DNA of 13,540 nucleotides, taken from positions 1 through 13,540 of the forward strand of contig CAZIWT010000101.1 in the NCBI GenBank assembly GCA_964542895.1, in the 5' to 3' direction. The translations under genes were made by a program, and so were the position numbers. Source of the stretch: Zymogenus sp964542895. Lineage in GTDB: Bacteria; Desulfobacterota; Zymogenia; Zymogenales; Zymogenaceae. Of this stretch, positions 6,969 to 13,540 are shown piece after piece (within the stretch, counting starts at the first letter, position 1; each line of letters starts with the position of its first letter). A model generated the notes under the pieces. It did not search any database and was not told where the DNA came from. It was given only the letters and a program-made list of their open reading frames with translations.

Positions 6969-7415
6969 ATGGAAATAATACTATTGAAAGACGTCGATTC
7001 CCTGGGAAAGAGCGGAGAAAAGGTGAACGTCGCTCCGGGATACGCAAGAAACTACCTGATTCCGAAGAAGCTGGCCCTCAAGGCCACGAAGGGAAACCTG
7101 AAAAAACTGGATGATATCAGTCATAAGGACGATAAGGCAAGGGAGAGGGACAAGGCGAGCGCCGAGGCCTTAAAGGAAAAGATCGAGACCCTCACATTGA
7201 CGCTGTTAAAGCCCGCCGGGGAGGAGGACAAGCTCTACGGCTCGGTCACGTCCACCGAAATCGCCGCGGCCCTCTCGATGGAGGGGATAGATGTGGATAA
7301 GAAAAAGATAGTCATCGACGAGGCGATCAAGCGGCTCGGCGACTACACCGTCTCGGTGAAGCTCTTTTCCGAAGTTGTGGCAAATCTCAAAATCGAGGTC
7401 CTGAGGGAAGAGTAG
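6969..7415 (+). CDS. rplI: Large ribosomal subunit protein bL9
   Basis: Starting at the ATG at 6969 the protein has 148 residues, the normal bL9 length, and begins MEIILLKDVDSLGKSGEKV as family members do. The N-terminal rRNA-binding domain carries the signature GYARNYLIPKKLA. A long charged connecting helix (about 45-75) and a C-terminal domain with LYGSVT...EIAAAL follow. bL9 binds 23S rRNA at the base of the L1 stalk and helps keep the reading frame. The frame is open upstream to a TTG at 6882, with another ATG at 6915, but those extra residues (SMVIDLSRLF) are not bL9-like. The ribosome binding site is poorly placed: AAAGGA ends one base before the ATG. dnaB follows after 218 nt with its own promoter. 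Confidence 0.93.
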   Translation: MEIILLKDVDSLGKSGEKVNVAPGYARNYLIPKKLALKATKGNLKKLDDISHKDDKARERDKASAEALKEKIETLTLTLLKPAGEEDKLYGSVTSTEIAAALSMEGIDVDKKKIVIDEAIKRLGDYTVSVKLFSEVVANLKIEVLREE

Positions 7416-7566
7416 CTCAACTCGAGCCGGGGAGGGATAAAAAGACTAAGACATTAGTAAAAAAACGATGTTTTCCTTAAAAGCACGGACAATATCTAAA
7501 TTGGTTTACTGATGGGCAAAAACGGATGTGCGGATGTATATAAACTTGAATCCCTCCTGAAATGTA

Positions 7567-7595
7567 TTGTATCCCCTGCGTCCTTTGTGTATAAT
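7567..7595 (+). promoter_or_regulatory. dnaB promoter
   Basis: TTGTAT (7567-7572), a 17-nt spacer and a perfect TATAAT (7590-7595) are seen between rplI and dnaB. Transcription would begin near 7602, leaving a leader of about 30 nt that holds the dnaB Shine-Dalgarno. Confidence 0.7.
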
Positions 7596-7633
7596 TGAAA
7601 TAGATCCCACAGCGATAATCCCGGGAGGATGAT

Positions 7634-9031
7634 ATGGCCACACCTATTTCAGACAAGGCGGCAAAGGAGATATTGAGGATTCCTCCCCAGAGTCTCGATG
7701 CGGAGAAATCGGTATTGGGCGGAATCCTCCTGGAAGACAAGGCCATAGCCAGGGTCCTCGACATCATTTCCCCGTCCGACTTCTACCGGAAGAATCACGG
7801 AGACATCTTCACCGCAATGATCGACCTCTTCGACAAAAACGAGCCGGTGGACATCGTGACACTGTCGGACGCGCTAAAGAAGCGGGGAAGGCTCGAGGAC
7901 ACGGGCGGCTTTGCATATCTCACCTCCCTCGTCGACGACATCCCCACCGCCGCAAACATCCAGTATTACGCAAAGATAGTAAAGGAGAAGTCGATTCTCA
8001 GAAACCTGATTACGATCTCGGGCGAGATCACGGCCGACTCGTACGAGGCGGCTAAAGGCGTGGACGATATCTTGGACGATGCCGAGAGCAAGATTTTTAA
8101 AATATCCGAATATAAAATAACCACGGATTATTCAGATCTAAAACCGATCATAAATGAGAGCTATAAGAAGTTTGAAAAACTGTACGATAAGATAGAGCCG
8201 ATCAGCGGAATCCCCACCGGTTTCCATGAATTGGACAAAAAGACGTCAGGCTTTCAGACCTCCGACCTGATAATCATAGCGGGCCGCCCATCCATGGGGA
8301 AGACGTCCCTGGCACTTAATATCGCGAGAAATTGTGCAGTGAACTACAAGGTCCCCGTATTGGTTTTCTCCCTTGAGATGTCAAAGGAGCAGCTCGCTCT
8401 GAGGCTCCTATCATCGGAGTCAAAAATTGATTTGGTGAGATTGAGGACCGGAACACTGAAGGAATCATGGGACAAGCTGGGAAGGGCGGCGGGTATACTT
8501 TACGATGCGCCCATCACCATTGACGATACGGCGAGCCTGAATCCCCTTGAGATGCGGGCAAAGGCCAGAAGACTGAAGACGGAAAAGGATATAGGCCTTA
8601 TCGTGGTGGATTACCTCCAGCTTATGACGGGAATGGGGAGGGCGGAGAGGAGGGACCTGGAGATATCGGAGATATCGAGGTCCCTCAAGGCGATGGCAAA
8701 GGAGCTGAACGTTCCGGTTGTGGCCCTCTCCCAGCTTAGCAGGGCAGTGGAGAGCCGGGAAAACAAGAGGCCTGTCTTGGCCGATCTCAGGGAATCGGGA
8801 GCATTGGAGCAGGACGCCGATCTTATCATCTTTATCTACAGAGAGGACGTTTATCGTCAAAAGAAACCTGATGATGAGTGGTCTGTAGAAGAGAATAAGG
8901 GTGTAGCCGAGATTAACATTGGAAAGCAGAGAAACGGGCCGACCGGCATGATCAAGCTATCATTTCTAAAGGAATTTGCCTGTTTTGAAAATCATACTAA
9001 TATGGAAGAGCCGGGCGGCGTCCGCTTTTGA
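7634..9031 (+). CDS. dnaB: Replicative DNA helicase DnaB
   Basis: This 465-residue hexameric 5'-3' helicase unwinds DNA at the replication fork. The N-terminal domain (about 15-115) starts IPPQSLDAEKSVLGGILL. A linker leads to the RecA-like domain: SGIPTGFHELD (191-201), Walker A GRPSMGKTS (217-225), FSLEMS (245-250), Walker B VVDYLQL (324-330), SQLSR (366-370), the LRESGALEQDAD block (385-396), and KQRNGPTG (431-438) with the arginine finger region. Length and motifs are normal and no intein is present, although dnaB is a common intein host. The ATG at 7634 has GGGAGGA upstream. It follows rplI, the usual order, but is also served by its own promoter. The stop codon lies within a hairpin. 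Confidence 0.97.
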   Translation: MATPISDKAAKEILRIPPQSLDAEKSVLGGILLEDKAIARVLDIISPSDFYRKNHGDIFTAMIDLFDKNEPVDIVTLSDALKKRGRLEDTGGFAYLTSLVDDIPTAANIQYYAKIVKEKSILRNLITISGEITADSYEAAKGVDDILDDAESKIFKISEYKITTDYSDLKPIINESYKKFEKLYDKIEPISGIPTGFHELDKKTSGFQTSDLIIIAGRPSMGKTSLALNIARNCAVNYKVPVLVFSLEMSKEQLALRLLSSESKIDLVRLRTGTLKESWDKLGRAAGILYDAPITIDDTASLNPLEMRAKARRLKTEKDIGLIVVDYLQLMTGMGRAERRDLEISEISRSLKAMAKELNVPVVALSQLSRAVESRENKRPVLADLRESGALEQDADLIIFIYREDVYRQKKPDDEWSVEENKGVAEINIGKQRNGPTGMIKLSFLKEFACFENHTNMEEPGGVRF

Positions 9032-9049
9032 GGTCGCCTCGCAGCGGAC
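9020..9049 (+). other. Hairpin across the dnaB stop codon
   Basis: GTCCGCT (9020-9026) pairs perfectly with AGCGGAC (9043-9049), and inside it GAGG (9030-9033) pairs with CCTC (9037-9040). The dnaB TGA (9029-9031) is in the structure. No T-tract follows, so it is more likely a 3' mRNA-protecting or Rho-associated structure than an intrinsic terminator. Confidence 0.45.
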
Positions 9050-9134
9050 ATTCGGGTGAGGTGACGGATATCTTTTCAGCATTCCGTTGTTTATGCCGGG
9101 AAACTCATTCGAGTTATTGTATACGAAAAAGTTC

Positions 9135-9164
9135 TTGACTTTATCAGACATTTTATTCTATCTT
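9135..9164 (+). promoter_or_regulatory. Promoter of the tRNA-Lys gene
   Basis: TTGACT (9135-9140), an 18-nt spacer and TATCTT (9159-9164) lie about 30 nt before the tRNA. The -35 surroundings (TCTTGACTTT) are identical to those of the rpsF promoter. Confidence 0.5.
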
Positions 9165-9192
9165 CATAGTTTGAAAAACAGGTTAACCTTTT

Positions 9193-9268
9193 GGGCCGTT
9201 AACTCAGTCGGTAGAGTATCTGCCTTTTAAGCAGAGAGTCACTGGTTCGATCCCAGTACGGCCCACCA
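9193..9268 (+). tRNA. tRNA-Lys (anticodon UUU)
   Basis: A complete cloverleaf is visible. The acceptor GGGCCGT (9193-9199) pairs with ACGGCCC (9258-9264). The D-stem is ACTC with GAGT. The anticodon stem is TCTGC with GCAGA around loop CTTTTAA, with anticodon TTT at 9226-9228. The T-stem is ACTGG with CCAGT around TTCGATC. The discriminator is A (9265) and CCA is encoded (9266-9268). The molecule is 76 nt with no mismatched stems. It has its own promoter and terminator. Confidence 0.97.
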
Positions 9269-9285
9269 GAACTATTAATATCAAA

Positions 9286-9320
9286 CAAAGGTCGGGAATT
9301 TTCCTGACCTTTGCATTTTG
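9286..9320 (+). terminator. Terminator after tRNA-Lys
   Basis: CAAAGGTC (9286-9293) pairs with GACCTTTG (9306-9313), extended by G-U and two G-C pairs over an AT loop, giving an 11-bp stem. It is followed by CATTTTG, a short T-run. It starts 18 nt after the tRNA. Confidence 0.7.
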
Positions 9321-9493
9321 AACCCTTAAACAAAAACTACATTTCTTTAATAATCTTTGCAGCGTTCAGCATTATTCAATGCCTTTTAAAAAACTGTCTG
9401 GTATTTCCGCTGAAAACTTTCTTTCACCACAATAAAGTTGAGGCGGATAAAACACTCTAAACAATCGCTGTGATGAATCGAAAGGAACTATAT

Positions 9494-10456
9494 ATGACAA
9501 CAACCGAGCCCGCTAAAAAGAAACCTGATTTGCCGGGATCCGAGGATGTCAACCGCGTTATGGGCATCAAGGAATGGGTACTGATATTAATCTTGTCTAT
9601 TATATGGGGCGGTTCCTTTTTCTTCATCGGTGTTACCGTAAGAGAAATGACACCATTGACGATAGTGATGTTCAGGGTTACGATTGCGTCTATAATTCTT
9701 TTAATAATTGTGCACTTTAAAAAGGAACGGATGCCGTCATCACCGAATATCTTGGGTGCTTTCCTTATTATGGGCGCATTGTTCAATGTAATTCCCTTCA
9801 GTCTGATAGTCTGGGGGCAGACACATATTGAAAGCGGCCTTGCCAGCATATTAAACGCCACGACACCTATTTTCAGCGTTATCCTTGCCCATTTATTAAC
9901 CCGGGAAGAACGACTGACTGGTAATCGAGTTGCCGGGGTATTAATAGGCTGGCTGGGAGTTACCGTTCTAATCGGGATTGAATCCCTGCGTGGATTTGGT
10001 ATTGAGGTAATCGGGCAAATTGCCGTTTTAGGAGCATCGTTATGTTACGCATTCGGGGCCATTTATGGGCGTCGTTTTAAAAACATGAGCACACTTGTCG
10101 TAGCAGCCGGAATGCTTTGCAGCTCAAGTGTCATGATCACTCCCCTGGCGCTGTTTATAGAACGGCCCTGGCATCTATCTCCGGGTGTCTTGACACTTCT
10201 GGCCCTATTCGGACTTGCGGCGATAAGTACGTCATTGGCGTACCTTATCTATTTCCGTATATTAGCCGTTGCCGGCCCCACAAACAGTCTTCTCGTTACA
10301 TTTCTGGTCCCCATAAATGCAATATTTCTGGGCTATCTGATTTTAGGAGAGCGTCTTGGATGGAACGCCTTTGTGGGGATGGGAATAATATTTCTGGGCC
10401 TGGCGGCCATAGACGGTAGACTGATAAAGGTTTTCAAAAGGAAAGAAAAGGGGTAG
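9494..10456 (+). CDS. EamA/DMT-family transporter
   Basis: From the ATG at 9494, which has AAAGGA eight bases upstream, the protein has 320 residues; a GTG at 9470 and an ATG at 9473 are in frame but have no ribosome binding site. It is an inner-membrane protein with about ten predicted transmembrane helices in two EamA repeats. The first begins at EWVLILILSIIWGGSFFFIG and ends near VTVLIGIES; the second runs from IGQIAVLGASLCYAFGAIYG to GIIFLGLAAIDG. The motif ILNATTPIFSVILAHLLTRE is typical of the first repeat. Family members export amino acids, nucleosides or other metabolites; the substrate cannot be predicted here. The gene stands alone between an intact tRNA-Lys and a tRNA-Lys 3' fragment, and appears less GC-rich than the genes before the tRNA, which suggests acquisition. 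Confidence 0.9.
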   Translation: MTTTEPAKKKPDLPGSEDVNRVMGIKEWVLILILSIIWGGSFFFIGVTVREMTPLTIVMFRVTIASIILLIIVHFKKERMPSSPNILGAFLIMGALFNVIPFSLIVWGQTHIESGLASILNATTPIFSVILAHLLTREERLTGNRVAGVLIGWLGVTVLIGIESLRGFGIEVIGQIAVLGASLCYAFGAIYGRRFKNMSTLVVAAGMLCSSSVMITPLALFIERPWHLSPGVLTLLALFGLAAISTSLAYLIYFRILAVAGPTNSLLVTFLVPINAIFLGYLILGERLGWNAFVGMGIIFLGLAAIDGRLIKVFKRKEKG

Positions 10457-10540
10457 TCTTGTTGGATCTGATGATTTTATTCTTTTCTAAATAGCCGAAC
10501 CCCATGATGCAGACCATCGATTATCGATAAAACCGGATTG

Positions 10541-10587
10541 CTTTCTTAAGCAGAGAGTCGACGGTTCCATCCCGACACGGCCCACCG
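10541..10587 (+). pseudogene. Degenerate 3' half of a tRNA-Lys gene
   Basis: The segment matches the tRNA-Lys at 9193-9268 from the anticodon loop to the CCA end. AAGCAGAGAGTC is identical in both, and so is the final ACGGCCCACC; about 34 of 42 aligned bases agree. The anticodon would read CTT, also lysine. T-stem changes are partly compensatory (GACGG with CCGAC, one A-A mismatch), and the last A of CCA is G. The 5' acceptor strand and D-arm are absent upstream. It is either an attachment-site remnant of a tRNA-targeted insertion or a decayed second tRNA-Lys. Confidence 0.8.
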
Positions 10588-10635
10588 GTCCATCAAATTA
10601 ATTTTCCACAAATCTAATACGGGACGAGCCGAAAA

Positions 10636-10663
10636 CGGGGATAGATATCCCCGCGTCTTTTCT
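10636..10663 (+). terminator. Possible terminator
   Basis: CGGGGAT (10636-10642) pairs with ATCCCCG (10647-10653) over a 4-nt loop, followed by CGTCTTTTCTT. The stem is strong and the tail is T-rich but interrupted. It lies 180 nt after the transporter gene. Confidence 0.5.
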
Positions 10664-10894
10664 TGGAGCGCCGAAAAACAGTTCGGTCATATTCAACCTC
10701 AGTCCATTTTTTTGGATATGGATCATTGCGGGGGACCGTCATTTTTTAAGTTCGGTCGATTGTAGACATGATTTGAAAAATACGTCGTTTTTTTCTGTTT
10801 TTCGTTCTCAATGAAAAAAACTCTTTTAATTAAACAACCCGAATATCTTCGCCCTCCCTGTAATGTACCCTTATAACACCGCGATAATAATGAA

Positions 10895-10924
10895 TTGACA
10901 ATATATATAACCCCATACTAAAAT
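10895..10924 (+). promoter_or_regulatory. Promoter of the 149-aa exported protein gene
   Basis: Consensus TTGACA (10895-10900), an 18-nt spacer and TAAAAT (10919-10924) are seen; TACTAA at 10916-10921 is an alternative -10. The leader would be about 25 nt and include AGGAGG. Confidence 0.6.
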
Positions 10925-10956
10925 TATGAATATGCAAAATTTTTAGGAGGTAGTCT

Positions 10957-11406
10957 GTGAAAAAACGATTTTTCAGGCTGGCCGTGTTTCTTCTTGTTTT
11001 CTCCTTTTTAGCGATCGGTTCCACCGCTATCTCGGAGGAAATCGGAAATCTATCCATCGAGATCTGTCACGGCGGATTTGTTCCGCTCGATCGTGCCAGC
11101 GGGATGGTATTCAAGGTTAAGGTGAAATCGGAAACCAACGTGACAATAGAAGACCTGGTCGTAGAAACAAAGTGGTGGGACTCTATAAACAGACTTCACT
11201 ATAAGCATGTCGACAATAAATCTATCGTCGGTGCCGAAATAGTGTGTCAGAACACCCCGGATATCATCTACATAACGGGGGGGATGGGGACAATCAAAGG
11301 TATCAAACACGACCTGACGAAAAATATCCGTGTCGTGAGGCCGGAAGATATGGGGATTGATCCGATCGACTATGTGGTAAAGGAACTCGTTGTCAAGCCA
11401 AGATAA
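10957..11406 (+). CDS. Exported protein of unknown function
   Basis: The 149-residue protein starts at a GTG, supported by AGGAGG (10945-10950) six bases upstream. The N-terminus is a signal peptide: MKKRFFRLAVFLLVFSFLAIG, with a likely cleavage after STA near residue 24, and no lipobox cysteine. The mature part is about 125 residues, appears beta-rich (MVFKVKVKSETNVTIEDLVVETKWW) and has two cysteines, C37 and C97, which could form a disulfide in the periplasm. I do not recognise the family. It is apparently monocistronic, with its own promoter, and starts a run of four exported or anchored proteins. Confidence 0.75.
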   Translation: MKKRFFRLAVFLLVFSFLAIGSTAISEEIGNLSIEICHGGFVPLDRASGMVFKVKVKSETNVTIEDLVVETKWWDSINRLHYKHVDNKSIVGAEIVCQNTPDIIYITGGMGTIKGIKHDLTKNIRVVRPEDMGIDPIDYVVKELVVKPR

Positions 11407-11447
11407 AAGGACAGCGCTGTATCCGGATTCCATTTTCAGCAAAGGCG

Positions 11448-11474
11448 TTGATTTGTGTATGACGACCTGATAAT
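11448..11474 (+). promoter_or_regulatory. Possible promoter ahead of the YARHG gene
   Basis: TTGATT (11448-11453) and GATAAT (11469-11474) are separated by only 15 nt, shorter than ideal. The leader would be about 145 nt. No better pair was found in the 218-nt gap. Confidence 0.3.
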
Positions 11475-11624
11475 CAGAACGGTGATAACAGGTGATCGAT
11501 GACATCTTCTGCTATATTGAAGATCATACGGGTTTTTTAGACCTGTAATAGTTTGGGGGCATATACAATAATCCGCCCCTTACTTTTTTATCAATGTTCA
11601 AAAAACCTTTGGAAGGAGGACAAA

Positions 11625-12272
11625 ATGAAAAACTTGAGAATCTATATAGTAATTATTTTGTTGTTTCCGGCGTTCGTTTTTGCCGCCGACAACGCATACG
11701 CGGTGAAAGAGAGCGGATATATCTCGGAGCCTTACGCGCCCGGTAGTTGCTCTTTTAAAGTAAATGCCGGAAGCGACCCCCTTGTAGAGGTGACCTTCAC
11801 CTATCCAAGAGGTACAGGTGATTTTAGGGTGACCGTTACGACAGGATTAGGCTTAAACGAACAAGTAAAGCATGTAGAGTACGATCTGGATGAAGTCGAC
11901 GTCATATCACTCAGGGGCGGCGGCGAATTTCAAGTTACTGTATGGTCAAAATATGGGACAGGTTATTGGTCTGCGGAATACTATGTCGACTCCAGCGGAA
12001 ATTGCCCGAGCTGGCCCGACCAAATGACCCATTATCTCACGGATATGGAACTTAGTGGATGCAGCTGCTGGGATCTCAAAATCCTTCGCAATGAGATCTA
12101 CGCCAGGCACGGGAGAAAATTTAAGAGCAAAGATCTGCAGGATTACTTCTTTGCGCAGCCATGGTATTCGATAGATCCAAATAATCTCGATGGGAGTAAG
12201 GGGCAAAACAAGTACGAACAAAAAAACGCCGTCAAGATTTTAAATGAAGAAAGGAGAAGGGGCTGTAGATAA
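11625..12272 (+). CDS. Secreted YARHG-domain protein
   Basis: The ATG at 11625 follows GGAAGGAGGA by five bases; the frame is open further upstream but those residues are not signal-like. The protein has 215 residues. Residues 1-26 are a signal peptide (IYIVIILLFPAFVFAADNAYA). Residues 30-120 look like a beta-sandwich: short alternating hydrophobic strands such as LVEVTFTYP, FRVTVTT and EFQVTVWSK. The C-terminus carries a YARHG domain, with LKILRNEIYARHGRKF (151-166) and a downstream FFAQPWY block (175-181). YARHG is an extracellular bacterial domain of uncertain function, often beside peptidoglycan-related or lipoprotein domains. Six cysteines remain after the signal (C42, C127, C146, C148, C214 and the nearby pattern CSC), suggesting disulfides; I count five with certainty. 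A possible -10 (TACAAT, 11564-11569) lacks a convincing -35. Confidence 0.85.
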   Translation: MKNLRIYIVIILLFPAFVFAADNAYAVKESGYISEPYAPGSCSFKVNAGSDPLVEVTFTYPRGTGDFRVTVTTGLGLNEQVKHVEYDLDEVDVISLRGGGEFQVTVWSKYGTGYWSAEYYVDSSGNCPSWPDQMTHYLTDMELSGCSCWDLKILRNEIYARHGRKFKSKDLQDYFFAQPWYSIDPNNLDGSKGQNKYEQKNAVKILNEERRRGCR

Positions 12273-12415
12273 GAGTTAACTATACCATTGTCTTTTTTTT
12301 GTTTTATCCAATCTCAAAAAAGCTCGTCCATCACAAAGACCGTTTGCTGTCGGCCAAGAGTCCTGATGTATATCTGTTTTAAGTTCCGGGGGTTTTCTTT
12401 AATAGGGGCTGAAAA

Positions 12416-13273
12416 ATGAGAGGACCAAAATCTTTCGGTTATCTGATCTGTTTCGTTTCAATTGCCCTCCTTTTTTGTTTGGCGGTGATCGGAATCTGGC
12501 CACCGGGAGATCCGGAGAGATCAGAAAAATTCAGGGGCCATGAAAGCATCGACTCCCCCCTCCTATTTGCATCCGAGACCGCCGGGGGAAAAGGAACCGG
12601 TAACCGGTCTGAGTCCTCCAATATCCCGTCTTCCGCTCCTAATATCGTCAACAGACCGATCGAGTTCGGCGACGAGCGAAAGAGACTCACCCTCGACTAC
12701 ATCCACAAGCACTACGATCCTACAGCCGAATCCATCGAGATAACGCCTAAAATGATCGTCCTCCACTGGACGGCGATCTGCAGTCTGGAGGGCTCCTGGA
12801 ACACCTTCAACAGGGTCCATATCAGCGCAAATCGAGTCTACATAGCCAAGTACGGCGATGTCAACGTGTCGGTCCATTTCCTCGTGGACAGGGACGGAAC
12901 CATATACAGGCTGATGCCGGAGACGACGATGGCCCGCCATGCCATCGGCCTCAACTGGTGCGCAATAGGTGTCGAGAACGTCGGCTCTAACAGGATATGC
13001 ACCTTGACCGAGGCACAGGTGGAGTCGAACGCGGCGCTGGTGCGGTACCTCGCGGGCAAGTACGACACGATCGAATATCTGATCGGGCATTACGAATATG
13101 GCGCCTTCAGGGGAGCGCCCCTCTGGAAGGCCTTGATTCCTGACTATTTTACCCACAAGATCGATCCGGGGGAGTCCTTTATGGCCGGGGTGAGGGGGAG
13201 GCTGACGGATCTCGATCTCAAATCGAGCTGGGAAGGCAATAAATATCAAATAGAACGGTCGCACTTATTTTAG
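12416..13273 (+). CDS. N-acetylmuramoyl-L-alanine amidase (Amidase_2/PGRP fold)
   Basis: This enzyme class cuts the amide bond between N-acetylmuramic acid and L-alanine in peptidoglycan. The protein has 285 residues, with a single hydrophobic segment (about 9-29) acting as a signal peptide or membrane anchor, then a Ser/Gly/Pro-rich linker (about 30-80) and the catalytic domain (about 105-260). Likely zinc ligands are H117 in IVLHWTA, H225 in LIGHYEY, and D250 in KIDPGESF. SVHFLVDRDGTIYRL (152-166) and H175 with E187 in MARHAIGLN...GVENVG match AmpD-like active sites. No LysM, SPOR or SH3 wall-binding domain is seen. The ATG at 12416 has AGGGG (12404-12408) seven bases before it. It follows another exported protein gene after 143 nt. 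Confidence 0.9.
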   Translation: MRGPKSFGYLICFVSIALLFCLAVIGIWPPGDPERSEKFRGHESIDSPLLFASETAGGKGTGNRSESSNIPSSAPNIVNRPIEFGDERKRLTLDYIHKHYDPTAESIEITPKMIVLHWTAICSLEGSWNTFNRVHISANRVYIAKYGDVNVSVHFLVDRDGTIYRLMPETTMARHAIGLNWCAIGVENVGSNRICTLTEAQVESNAALVRYLAGKYDTIEYLIGHYEYGAFRGAPLWKALIPDYFTHKIDPGESFMAGVRGRLTDLDLKSSWEGNKYQIERSHLF

Positions 13274-13469
13274 GATTTCGGACAATATAAGAGTTTTTCA
13301 CGTAGGGGTATACTCATGCCTACTTCGATGGTCTATTTATTATGTCCGGGGACTTGAAATGATGGTAAAATAAGGTGGATACTTGACGTCGGCTGATTAT
13401 AAAACCGTTTACAGCAATTAGGCAATTATCATTAACATCATTAGGCTGTCTTAAAAACAGGAGGATATT

Positions 13470-13540
13470 ATGAAAATGTTGAAAAAGGTTATTGTTGGAT
13501 TACTGATGTTTGTTGCTCTAGGTTTCTCTGCCAAAAACGT
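13470..13540 (+). CDS. Start of an exported protein, cut by the window end
   Basis: An ATG at 13470 follows AGGAGGA at ideal spacing. The 23 visible residues (MKMLKKVIVGLLMFVALGFS, then AKN) form a typical signal peptide: positive start, hydrophobic core and a small-residue region. The mature protein is outside the window, so its function is unknown. The 196-nt gap before it contains a 7-bp direct repeat, ATTAGGC, at 13417-13423 and 13440-13446. Confidence 0.75.
   Translation, partial: MKMLKKVIVGLLMFVALGFSAKN

Larger units (their letters stand above)
10457..10956 (+). other. 500-nt non-coding region after the transporter gene
   Basis: No gene is recognised here. The region holds the tRNA-Lys fragment, a terminator-like hairpin, a 9-bp direct repeat AGTTCGGTC (10680-10688 and 10749-10757), T-rich stretches at about 10786-10805, and the promoter of the next gene. 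The small palindrome ATCGAT-T-ATCGAT lies near 10516-10528. Confidence 0.6.

Noticed and set aside
12563..13264. 233-aa minus-strand frame opposite the amidase
   Set aside because: The amidase active-site motifs are on the plus strand; the antisense product is Arg/Pro/His-rich, as expected of a shadow frame.
13383..13403. TTGACG and TATAAA as a promoter for the last gene
   Set aside because: The spacer is only about 9 nt, too short for sigma-70 recognition.
1..13540. CRISPR array, transposon ends, toxin-antitoxin or phage defence genes
   Set aside because: No regularly spaced repeats, transposase or integrase motifs, or paired small toxin-antitoxin genes were seen on either strand.

Overview
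The window looks like a chromosomal segment of a Gram-negative, probably anaerobic bacterium. The order ychF-rpsF-rpsR-rplI-dnaB, a CCG-type iron-sulfur protein and a DUF362 protein would fit the Desulfobacterota (former Deltaproteobacteria). That placement is inferred from gene content, because no 16S sequence is present. Base composition is uneven: the first gene is AT-rich, positions about 680-5600 are GC-rich, and the region after the tRNA is intermediate.

Layout. Positions 1-663 hold the 3' part of an unrecognised AT-rich gene with a possible thioredoxin-like fold. It converges on a minus-strand pair: a macro-domain ADP-ribose hydrolase (2164-2697) followed by a two-[4Fe-4S]/CCG-domain electron-transfer protein (681-2045). 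A divergent promoter region (2698-2918) separates this pair from a DUF362 protein with a Cys-rich C-terminal region (2919-4220). Then come YchF (4505-5602), a structured leader, and the ribosomal and replication block rpsF, rpsR, rplI, dnaB (5896-9031). A tRNA-Lys(UUU) gene with its own promoter and terminator follows (9193-9268).

After the tRNA lies an EamA-type transporter gene. Beyond it is a second, degenerate copy of only the 3' half of a tRNA-Lys (10541-10587), so the transporter sits between an intact tRNA and a tRNA fragment, as in a tRNA-targeted insertion. From 10957 to the end there are four consecutive genes for exported or membrane-anchored proteins: an unknown 149-aa protein, a YARHG-domain protein, a PGRP/amidase_2 peptidoglycan amidase, and the start of another signal-peptide protein cut by the window end.

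How the parts relate. The ribosomal block is a classical translation/replication unit. Its roughly 240-nt leader and the hairpin just ahead of rpsR suggest S6:S18 feedback control. The last four genes look like separately transcribed cell-envelope genes. I saw no CRISPR array, transposase, integrase, toxin-antitoxin pair or recognisable defence system. The most interesting non-gene signals are the tRNA-fragment boundary, the rpsF/rpsR RNA structures and a palindrome overlapping the DUF362 promoter.
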